The notes under the pieces: model-generated
What the model saw: only the letters and a program-made list of their open reading frames with translations
Databases searched by the model: none
Told to the model about the DNA's origin: nothing
In this document: positions 45,961 through 55,559 of the stretch, piece by piece
Layout: each line of letters opens with the position of its first letter
Position numbering within the stretch: position 1 is the stretch's first letter
Position numbers and translations under genes: made by a program
DNA from: Actinomyces sp. oral taxon 414
Lineage (GTDB): Bacteria > Actinomycetota > Actinomycetes > Actinomycetales > Actinomycetaceae
Reading direction: 5' to 3'
Assembly (NCBI RefSeq): GCF_001278845.1
Contig: NZ_CP012590.1
Location: 3,596,001-3,660,000, forward strand
DNA: 64,000 bases

Positions 45961-47349
45961 ATGATGGGTCCCGTGCGCGACCTCACCCGCCCCACCGAGC
46001 CCTCCCGCGCCGTCCAGGCGCGCATGGCAGCCGAGACCGCCGCCCGGGCCGGCGCCGTCGGCCCCGCCGCCGCCCTGGCCGAGTCCGACGGCGCCCCGCC
46101 CCGCCTGCGCGCGGCGCTTGCCCGGTCCCTGGCCGGGCTCGCGCCGCGGATCGTGGCCCTGTCCCACGACGTCCACGCCCACCCCGAGGTCGGCTACCAC
46201 GAGCACCGCGCGGTTGCCGCCGTCGCCGGCCTCCTGCGCGAGTGCGGCATTGAGCCCGAGGTCGGCGTCTACGGCATGGACACGGCCCTGCGCGCCGAGA
46301 TCGGCCCGGCGGGCGCCCCCGCCATCGCCGTCCTGGCCGAGTTCGACGCCCTGCCCGGCATCGGCCACGGCTGCGGGCACAACGTCATGTGCGCCAATTC
46401 CGTGGGCGCCTTCCTCGCCCTGGCCGACCTCGCCCGGCGCGGGGAGTCGGGGGAGTCGGGGGAGCCGGGGGAGCCGGTCCTGCCCGGCCGCGTCGTCTTG
46501 CAGACCACGCCCGCCGAGGAATGCGACACCGCCAAGGAGCGTCTGATCCGGGCCGGCATGCTCGACGGCGTCGGCGCCGCCGTCCAGACCCACGCCTACG
46601 CCCGCGACGTCGCCGACCAGGTCTGGCTGGGCGTGCGCCGCATGCGCGCCGTGTTCACGGGCGTGCCCGCGCACGCCGCCTCCCAGCCCTTCATGGGCCG
46701 CAACGCCCTGGACGCCGTCGCCCTCGCCCTGAGCGGAATCGGCCTGCTGCGCCAGCAGATCCTGCCGTGGGACCGCGTCCACGCCGTCGTCGTCGACGGC
46801 GGAGAGGTCGCCAATATCATCCCCGAGCGCGCCGAGCTGTCCCTCATGGCCCGCTCGAAGTACCCCGAGACCCTCAAGGACCTGGTGGGGCGCGTGGAGG
46901 ACGTCCTGCGCGGGGCCGCCCTCATGAGCGGCACGGGCGTGCGGATCATCGTTCCCGACTACACCAATGAGATGCCGGTGCGCACCAACGGCCCGCTCAC
47001 GGCCGCCTGGGTCCGCTCCCAGCGCGAGCGCGGCCGCGACCCGCTGCCCGCCGGGGTCCTGCCGGAGACGGTGGCCGCGGGCACCGACTTCGGCAATGTC
47101 TCCCAGCGCGTGCCCGGCATTCACCCGCTCATCGGGGTCGCCGACCGTCCCGACGTCGCCCTGCACACCCGCGAGATGACGCGGGCGGCCGGTTCGCCCT
47201 CGGGGGACGCCGCCGCGGTCGACGGCGCCTACGGGCTGGCGGCCGTCGCCCTGGACTGGTTGCACGACGCCGATCTGCGCCTGGCCGTGCAGGAGGACTT
47301 CGAGGCGGGCGGCGGCGGGCTCGACGTGGAGCACTTCTGGGACGCCTGA
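45961..47349 (+). CDS. M20-family peptidase/amidohydrolase
   Basis: About 462 residues. M20D features are HDVHAHPEVGYHEH, VLAEFDALPGIGHGCGHN and the Glu pair in TTPAEECD. The dimerisation domain starts at HAASQPFMGRNALDA. These enzymes remove acyl or amino-acid groups from small amides (AbgB/hippurate hydrolase type). The start is one of two ATGs at 45961/45964. A short SGESGEPGEP repeat at about 165 is a local tandem expansion. Confidence 0.9.
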   Translation: MMGPVRDLTRPTEPSRAVQARMAAETAARAGAVGPAAALAESDGAPPRLRAALARSLAGLAPRIVALSHDVHAHPEVGYHEHRAVAAVAGLLRECGIEPEVGVYGMDTALRAEIGPAGAPAIAVLAEFDALPGIGHGCGHNVMCANSVGAFLALADLARRGESGESGEPGEPVLPGRVVLQTTPAEECDTAKERLIRAGMLDGVGAAVQTHAYARDVADQVWLGVRRMRAVFTGVPAHAASQPFMGRNALDAVALALSGIGLLRQQILPWDRVHAVVVDGGEVANIIPERAELSLMARSKYPETLKDLVGRVEDVLRGAALMSGTGVRIIVPDYTNEMPVRTNGPLTAAWVRSQRERGRDPLPAGVLPETVAAGTDFGNVSQRVPGIHPLIGVADRPDVALHTREMTRAAGSPSGDAAAVDGAYGLAAVALDWLHDADLRLAVQEDFEAGGGGLDVEHFWDA

Positions 47350-47546
47350 TCTCCGGGCTCCGGGCTCCGGGTTCTCCGAGCCGGGTCTTCGCGGGCCCGG
47401 GCGCGGTGCGGCTGGCGGGACCGATGCGTACGGTGCGCCGGGGTGGGAGTTGACGCCGCTCAGCGGCAATGGCGAGCAGCGCCGCCCGGACGACGCGCCG
47501 GGGAGGGGAGTACTGCCACTTGTGGGTCGTAGGGAGTGCTGCGACC

Positions 47547-48764
47547 ATGAATGCCGTGACTGTCTTCCCGGGGAACTTCTCCGCACCCGCCTATAACCCG
47601 CCCCCGACTGCGCCGGGCTGGCCGCCGAGTGGAGGGGTTCCGCCTCGCCCGGGCGGCGTTCCTGCGAGGTGGGGCGCCGGTGCGGAGGCCATGGCCTATG
47701 TCCTCATCATCCTGGTCCTGTTGGTCTTCGTATCGTTGTACGTCCTCAACCCCTATGAGCTTCTTTTCGGTGATGGCGCCCTCGCTCGTTTCCTAATGGA
47801 ATTCCTCTTCGGGGACATCTGGTACATCTTCGTGGGATTCATCCTGTGCGTGCGACACAGGGCGGTGGCGGGCTCTGCGGTCGCACTGCTCTTCTTCGGC
47901 CCCCATATCACGAGACACGTGGTTAATCTCATGTATGGCGAGACCGTGTCCGAGGCGGACACCGTCTTATTCCCCTTGGCGCTCTTATTGGCGATGTTCA
48001 TCGCTTTTATGCTATTCGGTGTATTCATTATCAATCTGGTCGGCGGATACAGGGGCGCGGGAGCGCCATCCAACCTTCTTCAGCTGTCCGAGGCCGCCCT
48101 GGCGTACTGCATGGTGGCCGCCATCATCGGTCTCTTCAACGGCCTTCATGCTCTCATGGGGTATCCGCTCTTAGGGGAAATCGGCGCGAAGGTCACCATC
48201 CCCTCGATGATAATAGCGTCCTACGTCTGTGACGCCGTCTCTCTGATTTCGGGTATCGGAGCGATCGTGGTGCTTCAATCCAGGCGCTCCCATGGCGTCT
48301 ACGCCGGTCTGCTCACCGGTCAGGCGATTTTCTGGATCGCGTCCATCGTCCTGAATTATGTCCAGACCTTGAAGCATTATAATTTTAATCCCCCCACTAT
48401 GATGCCCGGCATCATAGTCGGAGTCATCGTCCTCGTCTTCGCGCTCATGTCCTGGGCGTCATCGGTGGGGCAGTGGTTCGCGGGAGCCCCGGATGCCGGC
48501 GTCAATTCCGGCGGCCCCGTGATGGTGATGGCACCCGCCCCGGTCGCCGTCCCGCAGCAGATCATGGGTGCGGACGGGCGAATGTACACCGTGATGGCGG
48601 CGCCCGCCCCGATGATGGGCGGCGCGCCCGGGTTCACTCCCGCTGCCTCGCCCGCCCCGTTCCCGCGAACCGCCGCCCCGTCTGCACCCGCCGCACCGTC
48701 GGGAGCCGCCGCACCGCCCCCGGCTGGACACAATCCTTCCGGACCAGATTCCTCCTCGGCCTGA
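47547..48764 (+). CDS. Polytopic membrane protein of unknown function
   Basis: 405 residues. A Pro-rich N-terminal tail (NPPPTAPGWPPSGG) is followed by about eight helices (about 50-305). The C-terminal tail is rich in Pro, Ala and Met (PAPVAVPQQIMGADGRMYTV). AGGGAG lies before ATG 47547. No family recognised. GC content is slightly lower in the membrane part, as expected for hydrophobic codons. It stands alone between the peptidase and a repeat region. Confidence 0.8.
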   Translation: MNAVTVFPGNFSAPAYNPPPTAPGWPPSGGVPPRPGGVPARWGAGAEAMAYVLIILVLLVFVSLYVLNPYELLFGDGALARFLMEFLFGDIWYIFVGFILCVRHRAVAGSAVALLFFGPHITRHVVNLMYGETVSEADTVLFPLALLLAMFIAFMLFGVFIINLVGGYRGAGAPSNLLQLSEAALAYCMVAAIIGLFNGLHALMGYPLLGEIGAKVTIPSMIIASYVCDAVSLISGIGAIVVLQSRRSHGVYAGLLTGQAIFWIASIVLNYVQTLKHYNFNPPTMMPGIIVGVIVLVFALMSWASSVGQWFAGAPDAGVNSGGPVMVMAPAPVAVPQQIMGADGRMYTVMAAPAPMMGGAPGFTPAASPAPFPRTAAPSAPAAPSGAAAPPPAGHNPSGPDSSSA

Positions 48765-48836
48765 TCTTCCGCGTCGATGGCCTACGCGAGGGTGAATTCT
48801 CGACGTGGCGCCGCTTCCCACGGGGATTCCTGTCAG

Positions 48837-49010
48837 GAAGGTTATTCCGGAGGTGTCTACACGGGGCGGGTGGGGCTCCTGGGACGGCCCGGGTCGGGGT
48901 GTGTTCCGAATCTGTTGCAAAGGCGCCCCGCGGCGAGCGGAGGCGCGCAATATCAACGATTTTCCTCCGGCGCTCCGGCTCGGTCGGGGTCTTTGCAACA
49001 GATTCGGACA
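48837..49010 (+). repeat. Palindromic repeat copy 5 (variant arms) with end motif
   Basis: The end motif GAAGGTTATTCCGGAGGTGT starts at 48837. The palindrome spans 48906-49010. The arms read TCCGAATCTGTTGCAAAG and CTTTGCAACAGATTCGGA. Relative to other copies three positions differ on each arm, and all pairs are restored. The centre GCGCAATATCAACGATT is kept. Confidence 0.9.
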
Positions 49011-49049
49011 AACGACGCCGCGGGCCCCACACGGAAACGCCTCGGCCTA

Positions 49050-49162
49050 CGAGAACGTACCTTAACCCACGAGAACGTCTGCTAGAGGTACGTTCTCGCG
49101 GGTTACCCGGCGATCTCGGCGGTTAAGTGGCGATCTCGAGGGTTACCCGGCGATCTCGCGGA
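49050..49162. repeat. TAACCC/GAGATCG palindromic repeat, copy 2
   Basis: It has the same loop (CTGCTAGAGGT) and arm ACGTTCTCG as copy 1 at 18288-18400. The GGGTTACCCGGCGATCTCG module follows twice. It abuts palindrome copy 5, as two element families side by side. Confidence 0.82.
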
Positions 49163-49199
49163 CCGGCGGCGTCACGACATGCGAGACGCCGTCTCACCA

Positions 49200-49390
49200 T
49201 GCGGGACGGCCGGCCCCGGCCGGCGAGCCCCGACGGGCTGCTACCCTGGGACCGTCAGTTCCTGGTGCGCGAACCGCACGGCCCGGTGGGAAGTCCGGGC
49301 GGCGCCCCGCGGGGCACTCGTCGCTCCCGTCGTCCCCGACGTGGAGAATCCGGCGTCACCGGGTCCGCTTCGGCGTACCTGGAGACACGA
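49200..49390 (+). other. GC-rich leader of the YjdF-like gene, possible structured RNA
   Basis: 190 bases without a gene before the YjdF-like start. Several GC-rich segments can pair (for example CGGGCGGCGCCCCG near 49300). In Firmicutes the yjdF gene is preceded by a known riboswitch. I could not recognise its consensus here, so this is only a candidate. Confidence 0.2.
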
Positions 49391-49816
49391 ATGCCAACCA
49401 TCTTCACCATTCTTTTCGACGGCCGCTTCTGGGTCGGAGTGCTCGAGCGTCACGACGGCGGCCGGGTGCGGGCGGCCCGGGTCGTCTTCGGGGCCGAGCC
49501 CTCCGACGTCGAACTCCACGCCTGGCTCCTGGCCCACGGGTCCGAGCTGTTGGAGCGGGCGGAGCGGGCCCCGGGTGTGCGCGCCGACCGGGCCGGGGAG
49601 GCGCGCCGGATCAACCCGAAGCGGGCGCTACGGCTCGCGGCGCGCGAGGCCGCCCGGCCGCGCACGAGCACGACGGCGCAGCAGGCGGTCAAGGCCGAGC
49701 GCGAGGCGCGGGCAACGCAGGCCGCCCGCACTGCGAGCGCCGATCGTCGGGCCGAGCGCGAGGTCGCCCGCGCCCGCAGGCGCGAGCGGGCCAGGGCCAG
49801 GCGCCGCGGGCACTGA
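49391..49816 (+). CDS. YjdF/DUF2992-like protein
   Basis: 141 residues. The N-terminal FTILFDGRFWVGVLERHDGG and VVFGAEPSDVELHAWLLAHG match DUF2992. The highly charged C-terminal tail (KAEREARATQAARTASADRR) and RRINPKRALRLAAREA are also typical. Homologues are small proteins of unknown role, and in Bacillus the gene answers to azaaromatic compounds. Confidence 0.85.
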   Translation: MPTIFTILFDGRFWVGVLERHDGGRVRAARVVFGAEPSDVELHAWLLAHGSELLERAERAPGVRADRAGEARRINPKRALRLAAREAARPRTSTTAQQAVKAEREARATQAARTASADRRAEREVARARRRERARARRRGH

Positions 49817-49913
49817 GCCGGGGCGCGTCCGGCTGGCGCGCGCCAGCCGCCTGCCGCCGGCCATCGTTCGGAGGGACTGCGGGGCGGCTCCGCCCGCGAG
49901 CCCCGTCGGGCGC

Positions 49914-50525
49914 TCACCCCCGCGCGCCCGGCCCGGGCCCGTCCCCGAGGGCGAGGACCGCCCGGCAGGAGGCGCGCACGGCGTCCTCCAGCCAGACGGG
50001 CATATCGACGTCGGTACGCAGGTAGCGGCGCACCAGCCCGTAGGGGCCCTCCTGGCAGGCCACGGCCACCAGCGCCAGCGCGTCCGCGTCCGCGCGGCCG
50101 AAGCGGGCCCGGGCCAGGGCCGTCGTCGCCTCCCGAACCGCGTCGTTGACGTGCTCGACGTCGCGCCTCAGCCCGCCGTTGACGCGCGCGACCAGGTCCT
50201 GCTGGCGGTACAGCGTCATGGCGATGGCGTCGAGCCGGTTGTCGCGGCAGAACCGCGGGACGTAGGCGGCCGCCTCGCAGGCCGCGGCCCCGGGGTCCGG
50301 CAGGGAGAGGGCCGCCAGCAGGCCGACGTGGAAGCGGCGCACCGCCCGCAGCCACAGGGCCCCGAACAGGGCGTCCTTGTTCGCGAAACGGTAGTAGACC
50401 GAGCCGGGCGGTGCGCCCAGCCGGGCGGCGACGTCGGCGACGGTGGCCTCGCGCCAGCGCTGCGCGGCCACGACGGCGGCGGCGTCGAGAATGCCGTCGG
50501 CGGTGAAACGGGCGGGTCGTGCCAT
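49914..50525 (-). CDS. TetR-family transcriptional regulator
   Basis: 203 residues. The N-terminal helix-turn-helix reads ADGILDAAAVVAAQRWREAT, VADVAARLGAPPGSVYYRFA and NKDALFGALWLRAV. The C-terminal ligand domain is helical. It is divergent from the phosphatase gene with about 150 bases between, so it may control that gene or itself. Confidence 0.9.
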   Translation of the reverse strand: MARPARFTADGILDAAAVVAAQRWREATVADVAARLGAPPGSVYYRFANKDALFGALWLRAVRRFHVGLLAALSLPDPGAAACEAAAYVPRFCRDNRLDAIAMTLYRQQDLVARVNGGLRRDVEHVNDAVREATTALARARFGRADADALALVAVACQEGPYGLVRRYLRTDVDMPVWLEDAVRASCRAVLALGDGPGPGARG

Positions 50526-50720
50526 GGGCCCATCATCCCGCGCCGGTTCTGCGGGAGCGGGGACGCGCCCCGGCGACGGCGGACGGCGTCCGGACGGCGC
50601 CCGCCCCTCGCATGGGAGCGGGGACCGCGCCCCGCCCCGCCCGTCTTGAAATCGCGGCGCCGGGCGCGAGACGCTGGCCCCGTGCCACCCGCGATCACCG
50701 CCACCGACCTGCCCGCCTCG

Positions 50721-51401
50721 ATGAGCCCCACCGGCCCCTACCGCATCGCCATGGTCTGCACCGGCAATATCTGCCGCTCGGCCATGGCCCGGGTCGTCCT
50801 CATCGACCGCCTCACCGCCGCGGGCGTGCCCGACGACGGCGTCGACGGCGTGGCGGTGACATCCTCCGGCGTTTCCGACGAGGAGCACGGCAACCCCATG
50901 GATCGCCGTGCCCGGCGCATCCTCGCCGACCACGGCTACGGCCGGGGCTCCGACGACGTCGCCCGCGCGGTGTCGCGCGCCATCGCCGCCCACCGGGCCC
51001 ACCGCATCTCCGACGCCGAGCTGGCCGACAGCGACCTCATCCTTTCCATGACCTCCCGTCACCGCGGCGCACTGCTGCGCCGGGCCGAGCGCCTGGGACT
51101 GGGCGACGGCCCGGCCCCCGGCGACGGTCCGGGCGCGGCGGCGGGCCGCATTCGCCTGTTGCGCGAGTTCGACCCCGCCGCCGTCGGGCTTACGGCCGAG
51201 AGCGGCGCGCCCCCGCCCGGGGCCCTGGACGTGCCCGACCCCTGGTACGGGACCATGGAGGACTTCGCCGCCACCCTGGAGGTCGTCGAGCGGGTGAGCG
51301 ACGCCCTGGCCCCGGCCCTCGTCGAACTGGCTGCCGAGCGCTCGCAGACCCTCACGCGCGCGCAGGCCCCCGGCCGAGCCGCGCGACCAGCCAGCCGGTG
51401 A
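50721..51401 (+). CDS. Low-molecular-weight protein-tyrosine phosphatase
   Basis: 226 residues, longer than the usual 150-180. The catalytic loop is VCTGNICRS (CX5R) at about 12-20 and the acid Asp lies in VPDPWYG at about 180. A region rich in Gly/Pro/Asp (GLGDGPAPGDGPGAAAG) accounts for part of the extra length. ATG 50721 is favoured; GTG 50682 would add 13 residues. The 3' end overlaps the convergent hydrolase gene by 50 bases. Confidence 0.9.
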   Translation: MSPTGPYRIAMVCTGNICRSAMARVVLIDRLTAAGVPDDGVDGVAVTSSGVSDEEHGNPMDRRARRILADHGYGRGSDDVARAVSRAIAAHRAHRISDAELADSDLILSMTSRHRGALLRRAERLGLGDGPAPGDGPGAAAGRIRLLREFDPAAVGLTAESGAPPPGALDVPDPWYGTMEDFAATLEVVERVSDALAPALVELAAERSQTLTRAQAPGRAARPASR

Positions 51402-52512
51402 GGGCCGCCAGGTACTCCTCGCGCGCCGCCTCGTCCGACAGGGCCAGGTCGTGCACGCCGCCCGGGATCTGCCGCACAGTCACGTCGTCGCCCAGGAAGG
51501 GGGCGCGGGCCACCATCTGCTCCACCGAGAGCACCAGGTCGCCGTGGCGGGCCTGCTCGATGCTCGCGTCCCTGCCCACCGTCGTCGTCGAGCAGCACAG
51601 CAGGACGGGCTCCTCGATGCCCAGCCCGTGGTGGACCTCGCGCTGCAGGCGCCGGATCCCCGCCATGAAGCCGGCCCGGACCGGGAAGGAGGGGGAGGGC
51701 TTGAGGGTCAGGTCCCAGTCCCACGGCCCGCCCCACCGACGGTGCAGGACGCGGGCGTACATGTCGAGCTCGATGGGCCCGGGGTCGGCGATTTCGGCGG
51801 ATCCGGGGTCGGCGTCCGCCGCCCCGGCGGGGGTTTGCTGGGCCGCGGCCGCCGGCTGCGTCGCCGAGTCGAGCCCCGCGGCCCGCAGGGCCCTGGCCTC
51901 GTCGGGGTTGTCGATAATCCGCTCGGGGTCCCAGCGGGAGATCAGGTCCACCCAGGCCGACCCGTAGGAGCGCACGAGCGCCGAGGAGTTCAGGTCCAGC
52001 CAGGGGGAGTTGAGCGTGATCGCCTCCACGCCGCCGGGGTGGTCCTTCGCCCAGATGACCGCCTGGAGGCCGCCCGTGGAGTGCCCGTTGAGGACGACGA
52101 CGCCGTGGCCGTGCTCGGAGCGGATGATGCGCAGCGCCTCGCCGATCTCCTCGTCGTGGACCCGCAGGTCGCGCACGTCGTGCGGGGACCAGTAGCCCAC
52201 TCCGGCCCGACCGCAGGTGCGCAGGTCCAGGGCGTAGAACTCGTAGCCGGCCTCCAGCAGGGCGTCGGCCAGCCAGGTCTGGAAGAAGTAGTCGTTGCGG
52301 CCGTGCAGGTAGAGCACGGCGCGCTCGTGGCGAGGGGCGGCGCCGGGCGCCGGGACGGCCTCGCGCTGGTGCACCAGGACGGCGTGGTCCGCCCCGGGGG
52401 CGGCGTCGGACTCGGTCACGGGGATCCGGCGGGCCACCCACGGCTCGCCCAGGATGTCGGGGGCGAGCCCGGGAGCGGGCTGGGGGCGGGGCGGCGACGT
52501 CGGCTCGGTCAT
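51352..52512 (-). CDS. Alpha/beta hydrolase (serine hydrolase)
   Basis: 386 residues. The nucleophile elbow is LNGHSTGGLQA (G-x-S-x-G), the oxyanion region is VLYLHGRNDYFF, and the His lies in IPGGVHDLALS. An Ala/Gln/Asp-rich insert (about 220-260) precedes the cap. This layout resembles lysophospholipase-like hydrolases; the substrate is unknown. Confidence 0.87.
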   Translation of the reverse strand: MTEPTSPPRPQPAPGLAPDILGEPWVARRIPVTESDAAPGADHAVLVHQREAVPAPGAAPRHERAVLYLHGRNDYFFQTWLADALLEAGYEFYALDLRTCGRAGVGYWSPHDVRDLRVHDEEIGEALRIIRSEHGHGVVVLNGHSTGGLQAVIWAKDHPGGVEAITLNSPWLDLNSSALVRSYGSAWVDLISRWDPERIIDNPDEARALRAAGLDSATQPAAAAQQTPAGAADADPGSAEIADPGPIELDMYARVLHRRWGGPWDWDLTLKPSPSFPVRAGFMAGIRRLQREVHHGLGIEEPVLLCCSTTTVGRDASIEQARHGDLVLSVEQMVARAPFLGDDVTVRQIPGGVHDLALSDEAAREEYLAALTGWLVARLGRGPARA

Positions 52513-52628
52513 GGGGCGATTGTGGCACCTCGGCCCCGCCCGGACCCCGCCCGGGCGGGGGCGTGACGTTCGTCCCTTCCCGTCGCGAGGGTTTGCCCGG
52601 CCGTCCGCACCCGCCTACGGTTATTCCA

Positions 52629-52718
52629 AACCATCCAGAGCAGCCGAGAGACCTGGCTCGACGACGTTGCAGCAACCCGCTTTCGCGGTGAGGGTGCTTC
52701 CGCCAGGACCGATGGAGG
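52629..52718 (+). ncRNA. SAM riboswitch (S-box type) controlling metNIQ
   Basis: The conserved S-box core is readable: AGAGCAGCCGAGAGACCTGG, then CGACGACGTTGCAGCAACC, and GGTGAGGGTGCTTCCGCC. These correspond to the GAGGGA, GCAACC and GGTGC segments of the SAM-I/IV clan. The outer stem CCATCC-GGACCGATGG places its 3' strand right at the ribosome site (GGAGGAG) of metN. The switch therefore probably hides the start site when S-adenosylmethionine is abundant. Confidence 0.8.
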
Positions 52719-52723
52719 AGTGC

Positions 52724-53827
52724 GTGAGCGAAGATCCACAGGGCCGGGCCGAGCCGTCCGGCGCCGGACCCGTCGATGTCGAGGTGCACGACGGCGCCCG
52801 CTCCGCCGATGGGCCGGAGCCCGCCGGCGCCGAGCCCATGATCCGGCTCCACGACGTCCACAAGCACTACCACCTGCGCGACGGGCGCGTGGTGCGCGCC
52901 CTGGACGGGCTGAGCCTCGACGTCTCCGCCGGCTCCGTCCACGGCGTCGTCGGAACCTCCGGGGCCGGCAAGTCCACCCTCGTGCGCTGCCTGACCGCCC
53001 TGGAGCGGCCCACCAGTGGCGAGGTGCGCGTGGCCGGTCAGGACCTGACCGCCCTGGGCGCCCGCGAGCTGCGCGAGGCCCGCCGCGCCATCGGCATGGT
53101 CTTCCAGCACGCCAACCTCCTAGAGCAGCGCACCGCCGCCCAGAACATCGCCTACCCGCTGGCCATGGCCGGCGTCCCCCGGGGCGAGCGCCACGAGACG
53201 GTGGCCCGCATGCTCGAGCTCGTGGGCCTGGCCGACCGCGGCTCCTCCTACCCCGCCCAGCTCTCCGGCGGCCAGCAGCAGCGGGTGGGCATCGCCCGCG
53301 CCCTGGCCGACCAGCCCGCCGTCCTCCTGTGCGACGAGCCCACCAGCGCCCTCGACCCCGAGACCACCCGCTCCATCCTCGAACTCATCCGCGACGTGCG
53401 CGACCGGCTGGGCGTCACCGTCGTCATCATCACCCACGAGATGAGCGTGGTGCGCGCCGTGTGCGATTCCGTGAGCCTGCTCGAGGCCGGCCGCGTCGTC
53501 GAGTCCGGGCCCATTGAGGACGTCGTGTCCGACGTCGCCTCCCGCCTGTCCCGCGAGCTCGTCCCCGCCCCCGCCGTCCCCGCCGGGTCGGTGGGGCCCG
53601 GCGATGCCGTTATCGACGTCGCCCTGACCGCCCACCCCGGTCAGCCCGCCGCCGCCCAGGTCCTCGCCCTGGCCGCCGAGCAGGGGGCCGACGTCGCCGG
53701 CGGCCTGTTCGAGACCCTCGGACGGGCCCAGGTGGGGCGGCTCGCCCTGACCATCCCCGCGGACCGGGCGGAGGCCGCGGTCGCGGTCCTGGCCGGCGCG
53801 GGCGTCACCGCGGAGGTGCGCGCATGA
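52724..53827 (+). CDS. metN: Methionine ABC importer ATP-binding protein
   Basis: 367 residues. The ABC domain has GTSGAGKST, LSGGQQQRVGIARAL and VLLCDEPTSALDPET, and a C-terminal NIL domain (about 275-365) of the type that senses methionine in MetN. A 40-residue acidic tail precedes the core. GTG 52724 sits behind GGAGGAG; ATG 52712 is in frame but lies inside the ribosome site. metI overlaps by 4 bases. Confidence 0.93.
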   Translation: MSEDPQGRAEPSGAGPVDVEVHDGARSADGPEPAGAEPMIRLHDVHKHYHLRDGRVVRALDGLSLDVSAGSVHGVVGTSGAGKSTLVRCLTALERPTSGEVRVAGQDLTALGARELREARRAIGMVFQHANLLEQRTAAQNIAYPLAMAGVPRGERHETVARMLELVGLADRGSSYPAQLSGGQQQRVGIARALADQPAVLLCDEPTSALDPETTRSILELIRDVRDRLGVTVVIITHEMSVVRAVCDSVSLLEAGRVVESGPIEDVVSDVASRLSRELVPAPAVPAGSVGPGDAVIDVALTAHPGQPAAAQVLALAAEQGADVAGGLFETLGRAQVGRLALTIPADRAEAAVAVLAGAGVTAEVRA

Positions 53828-54564
53828 GCACTGCCACCCCGTTCACCGGGCTCTTCGGCGCCGTCCCGCCGGCGGTGGAACTGGCGGCCAAGTCGGAGGG
53901 CGCCTGGTTCTCCAACCCCGCCGTCACGCGCAAGCTCGGGCCCGCCGCCCTCGAGACCCTGGAGATGCTCGTCGTGTCCGGCGGCATTACGATCGTCGTC
54001 GGCCTGCTCCTGGGCCTGGCCCTGGTCACCACCGGGGCGCGCGGGCAGCACCGCAACCGCGTCATCTACACGGTCCTCTCGCAGGTGGTCAATATCGGCC
54101 GCTCCATGCCTTTCATCATCCTCATGGTGGCCATTGCGTCGCTGACCCGCCTCATTGCGGGGACGTCGGTCGGGTGGGCCGCCGCCTGCGTGCCCCTGAC
54201 CGTCGGCGCCATCCCCTTCTACGCCCGCCTGGTCGAGACCGCCATCAACGACGTCGACCACGGCAAGGTCGAGGCCGCCCTCATGATGGGCGCCTCGGGG
54301 ACCCAGATCACCTGGGGCGTCCTCGTGCGAGAGGCCCTGCCGACCCTCATCTAGTCCGCCACGGTCACCATCATCACCCTCCTGGGCTACACGGCCATGG
54401 CCGGCACGGTCGGCGGCGGGGGACTGGGCGACTTCGCCATCCAGTACGGCTACAACCGGAACATGAGCGACGTCATGGTCATCACCGTCGTCCTCATTGC
54501 GATCATCGTCGGCATTATTCAGATGATGGGCGACATGCTCAGCCGGCTGGTCGACCACCGCTGA
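53824..54564 (+). pseudogene. metI: Methionine ABC importer permease with an amber stop
   Basis: The frame codes for a MetI-type permease of about 246 residues with five helices. TAG (54352-54354) follows EALPTLI; the same frame then continues SATVTIITLLGYTAMAG to a normal stop at 54562. Relatives have Gln or Arg there (from memory), and CAG to TAG is one transition. The EAA loop (EAALMMGASGTQITWGVLVREALP) lies just before the stop, so the truncated product would lack the last one or two helices. metQ and metN are intact, so the mutation may be recent, suppressed, or a sequencing error. Confidence 0.85.
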
Positions 54565-54677
54565 CGGCGAGAGCCGAGCCCCGACCAGCCGGAGTCCCCG
54601 CCCGCGGCGCCGCCGCGCAGGCGCAGGCTCGGCGCACCCGATCAGGGCCATCGGGCCCGCAAGAAGAAGGAATCACC

Positions 54678-55559
54678 ATGCCCCGCTCCATCCGCACCTC
54701 CGTCACCCGCCGCTCCGTCATCGCCGGCTCGCTCGTCTCCGCCGCCGCCCTCGCCCTGGCCGCCTGCGGCTCCAAGGGCTCCTCCGGGGGCTCCGCGGGC
54801 TCCGTCAAGGGCATCGAGGTCAAGGACGGCGTCGCCACCATCACCATTGGCGCCACCCCGCAGCCGCACGTCACCATCCTCCAGTGGGTCCAGGACAACC
54901 TCGCCGCTGGCGCCGGCCTCAGCCTCAACATCAAGGAGATCAACGACTACCAGACGCCGAACTCCTCTCTCGACGACGGTTCCCTGGCGGCCAACTTCTA
55001 CCAGACGCCGAACTTCCTCAAGCAGCAGATCGACGAGAAGGGCTACGATTTCGTCTCGATCGCCGACGTCCACGTCGAACCCATGGGCATCTACACCTCC
55101 AAGGGCTACACCTCGGTCGACCAGGCGGCCAGCGGCGGCACCGTCGTGCTCAACTCCGACCCGGCCAACACCGCCCGCGGCCTCAAGCTCCTTCAGACCG
55201 CCGGCCTCATCACCCTCGACCCCTCCGTCGAGATGCCCTCGGACCTCGACGTCACCGCCAACCCGAAGAACCTCAAGTTCGTCACGGTCGACGGCGCCCA
55301 GGTGGCCACCTCGATGACCGACGCCGAGCTCGCCGTCATCAACGGCAACTACGCCCTCCAGGCCGGGCTGGTGCCCAGCCGGGACGCCCTCGTCCTCGAG
55401 CCGGGCGAGCACAGCCCCTACGCCAATGAGCTGGTGGTGCGCACGGCCGACAAGGACAACGAGCACCTCGTCAAGCTCGCCGGGCTTATGAACTCCCCCG
55501 AGCTCAAGGCCTACATCGAGCAGACCTGGACCGACGGCTCGGTCATCCCCGCCTTCTGA
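54678..55559 (+). CDS. metQ: Methionine-binding lipoprotein
   Basis: 293 residues. The signal peptide ends in the lipobox LALAACGS (Cys at about 31). The mature part is a NlpA/MetQ-type binding protein (GATPQPHVTILQWVQDNLA, LDDGSLAANFYQ, VINGNYALQAGLVPSRDALV). It is anchored to the outer face of the membrane and delivers D- or L-methionine to MetNI. AGAAGGAA precedes the ATG. Confidence 0.93.
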   Translation: MPRSIRTSVTRRSVIAGSLVSAAALALAACGSKGSSGGSAGSVKGIEVKDGVATITIGATPQPHVTILQWVQDNLAAGAGLSLNIKEINDYQTPNSSLDDGSLAANFYQTPNFLKQQIDEKGYDFVSIADVHVEPMGIYTSKGYTSVDQAASGGTVVLNSDPANTARGLKLLQTAGLITLDPSVEMPSDLDVTANPKNLKFVTVDGAQVATSMTDAELAVINGNYALQAGLVPSRDALVLEPGEHSPYANELVVRTADKDNEHLVKLAGLMNSPELKAYIEQTWTDGSVIPAF

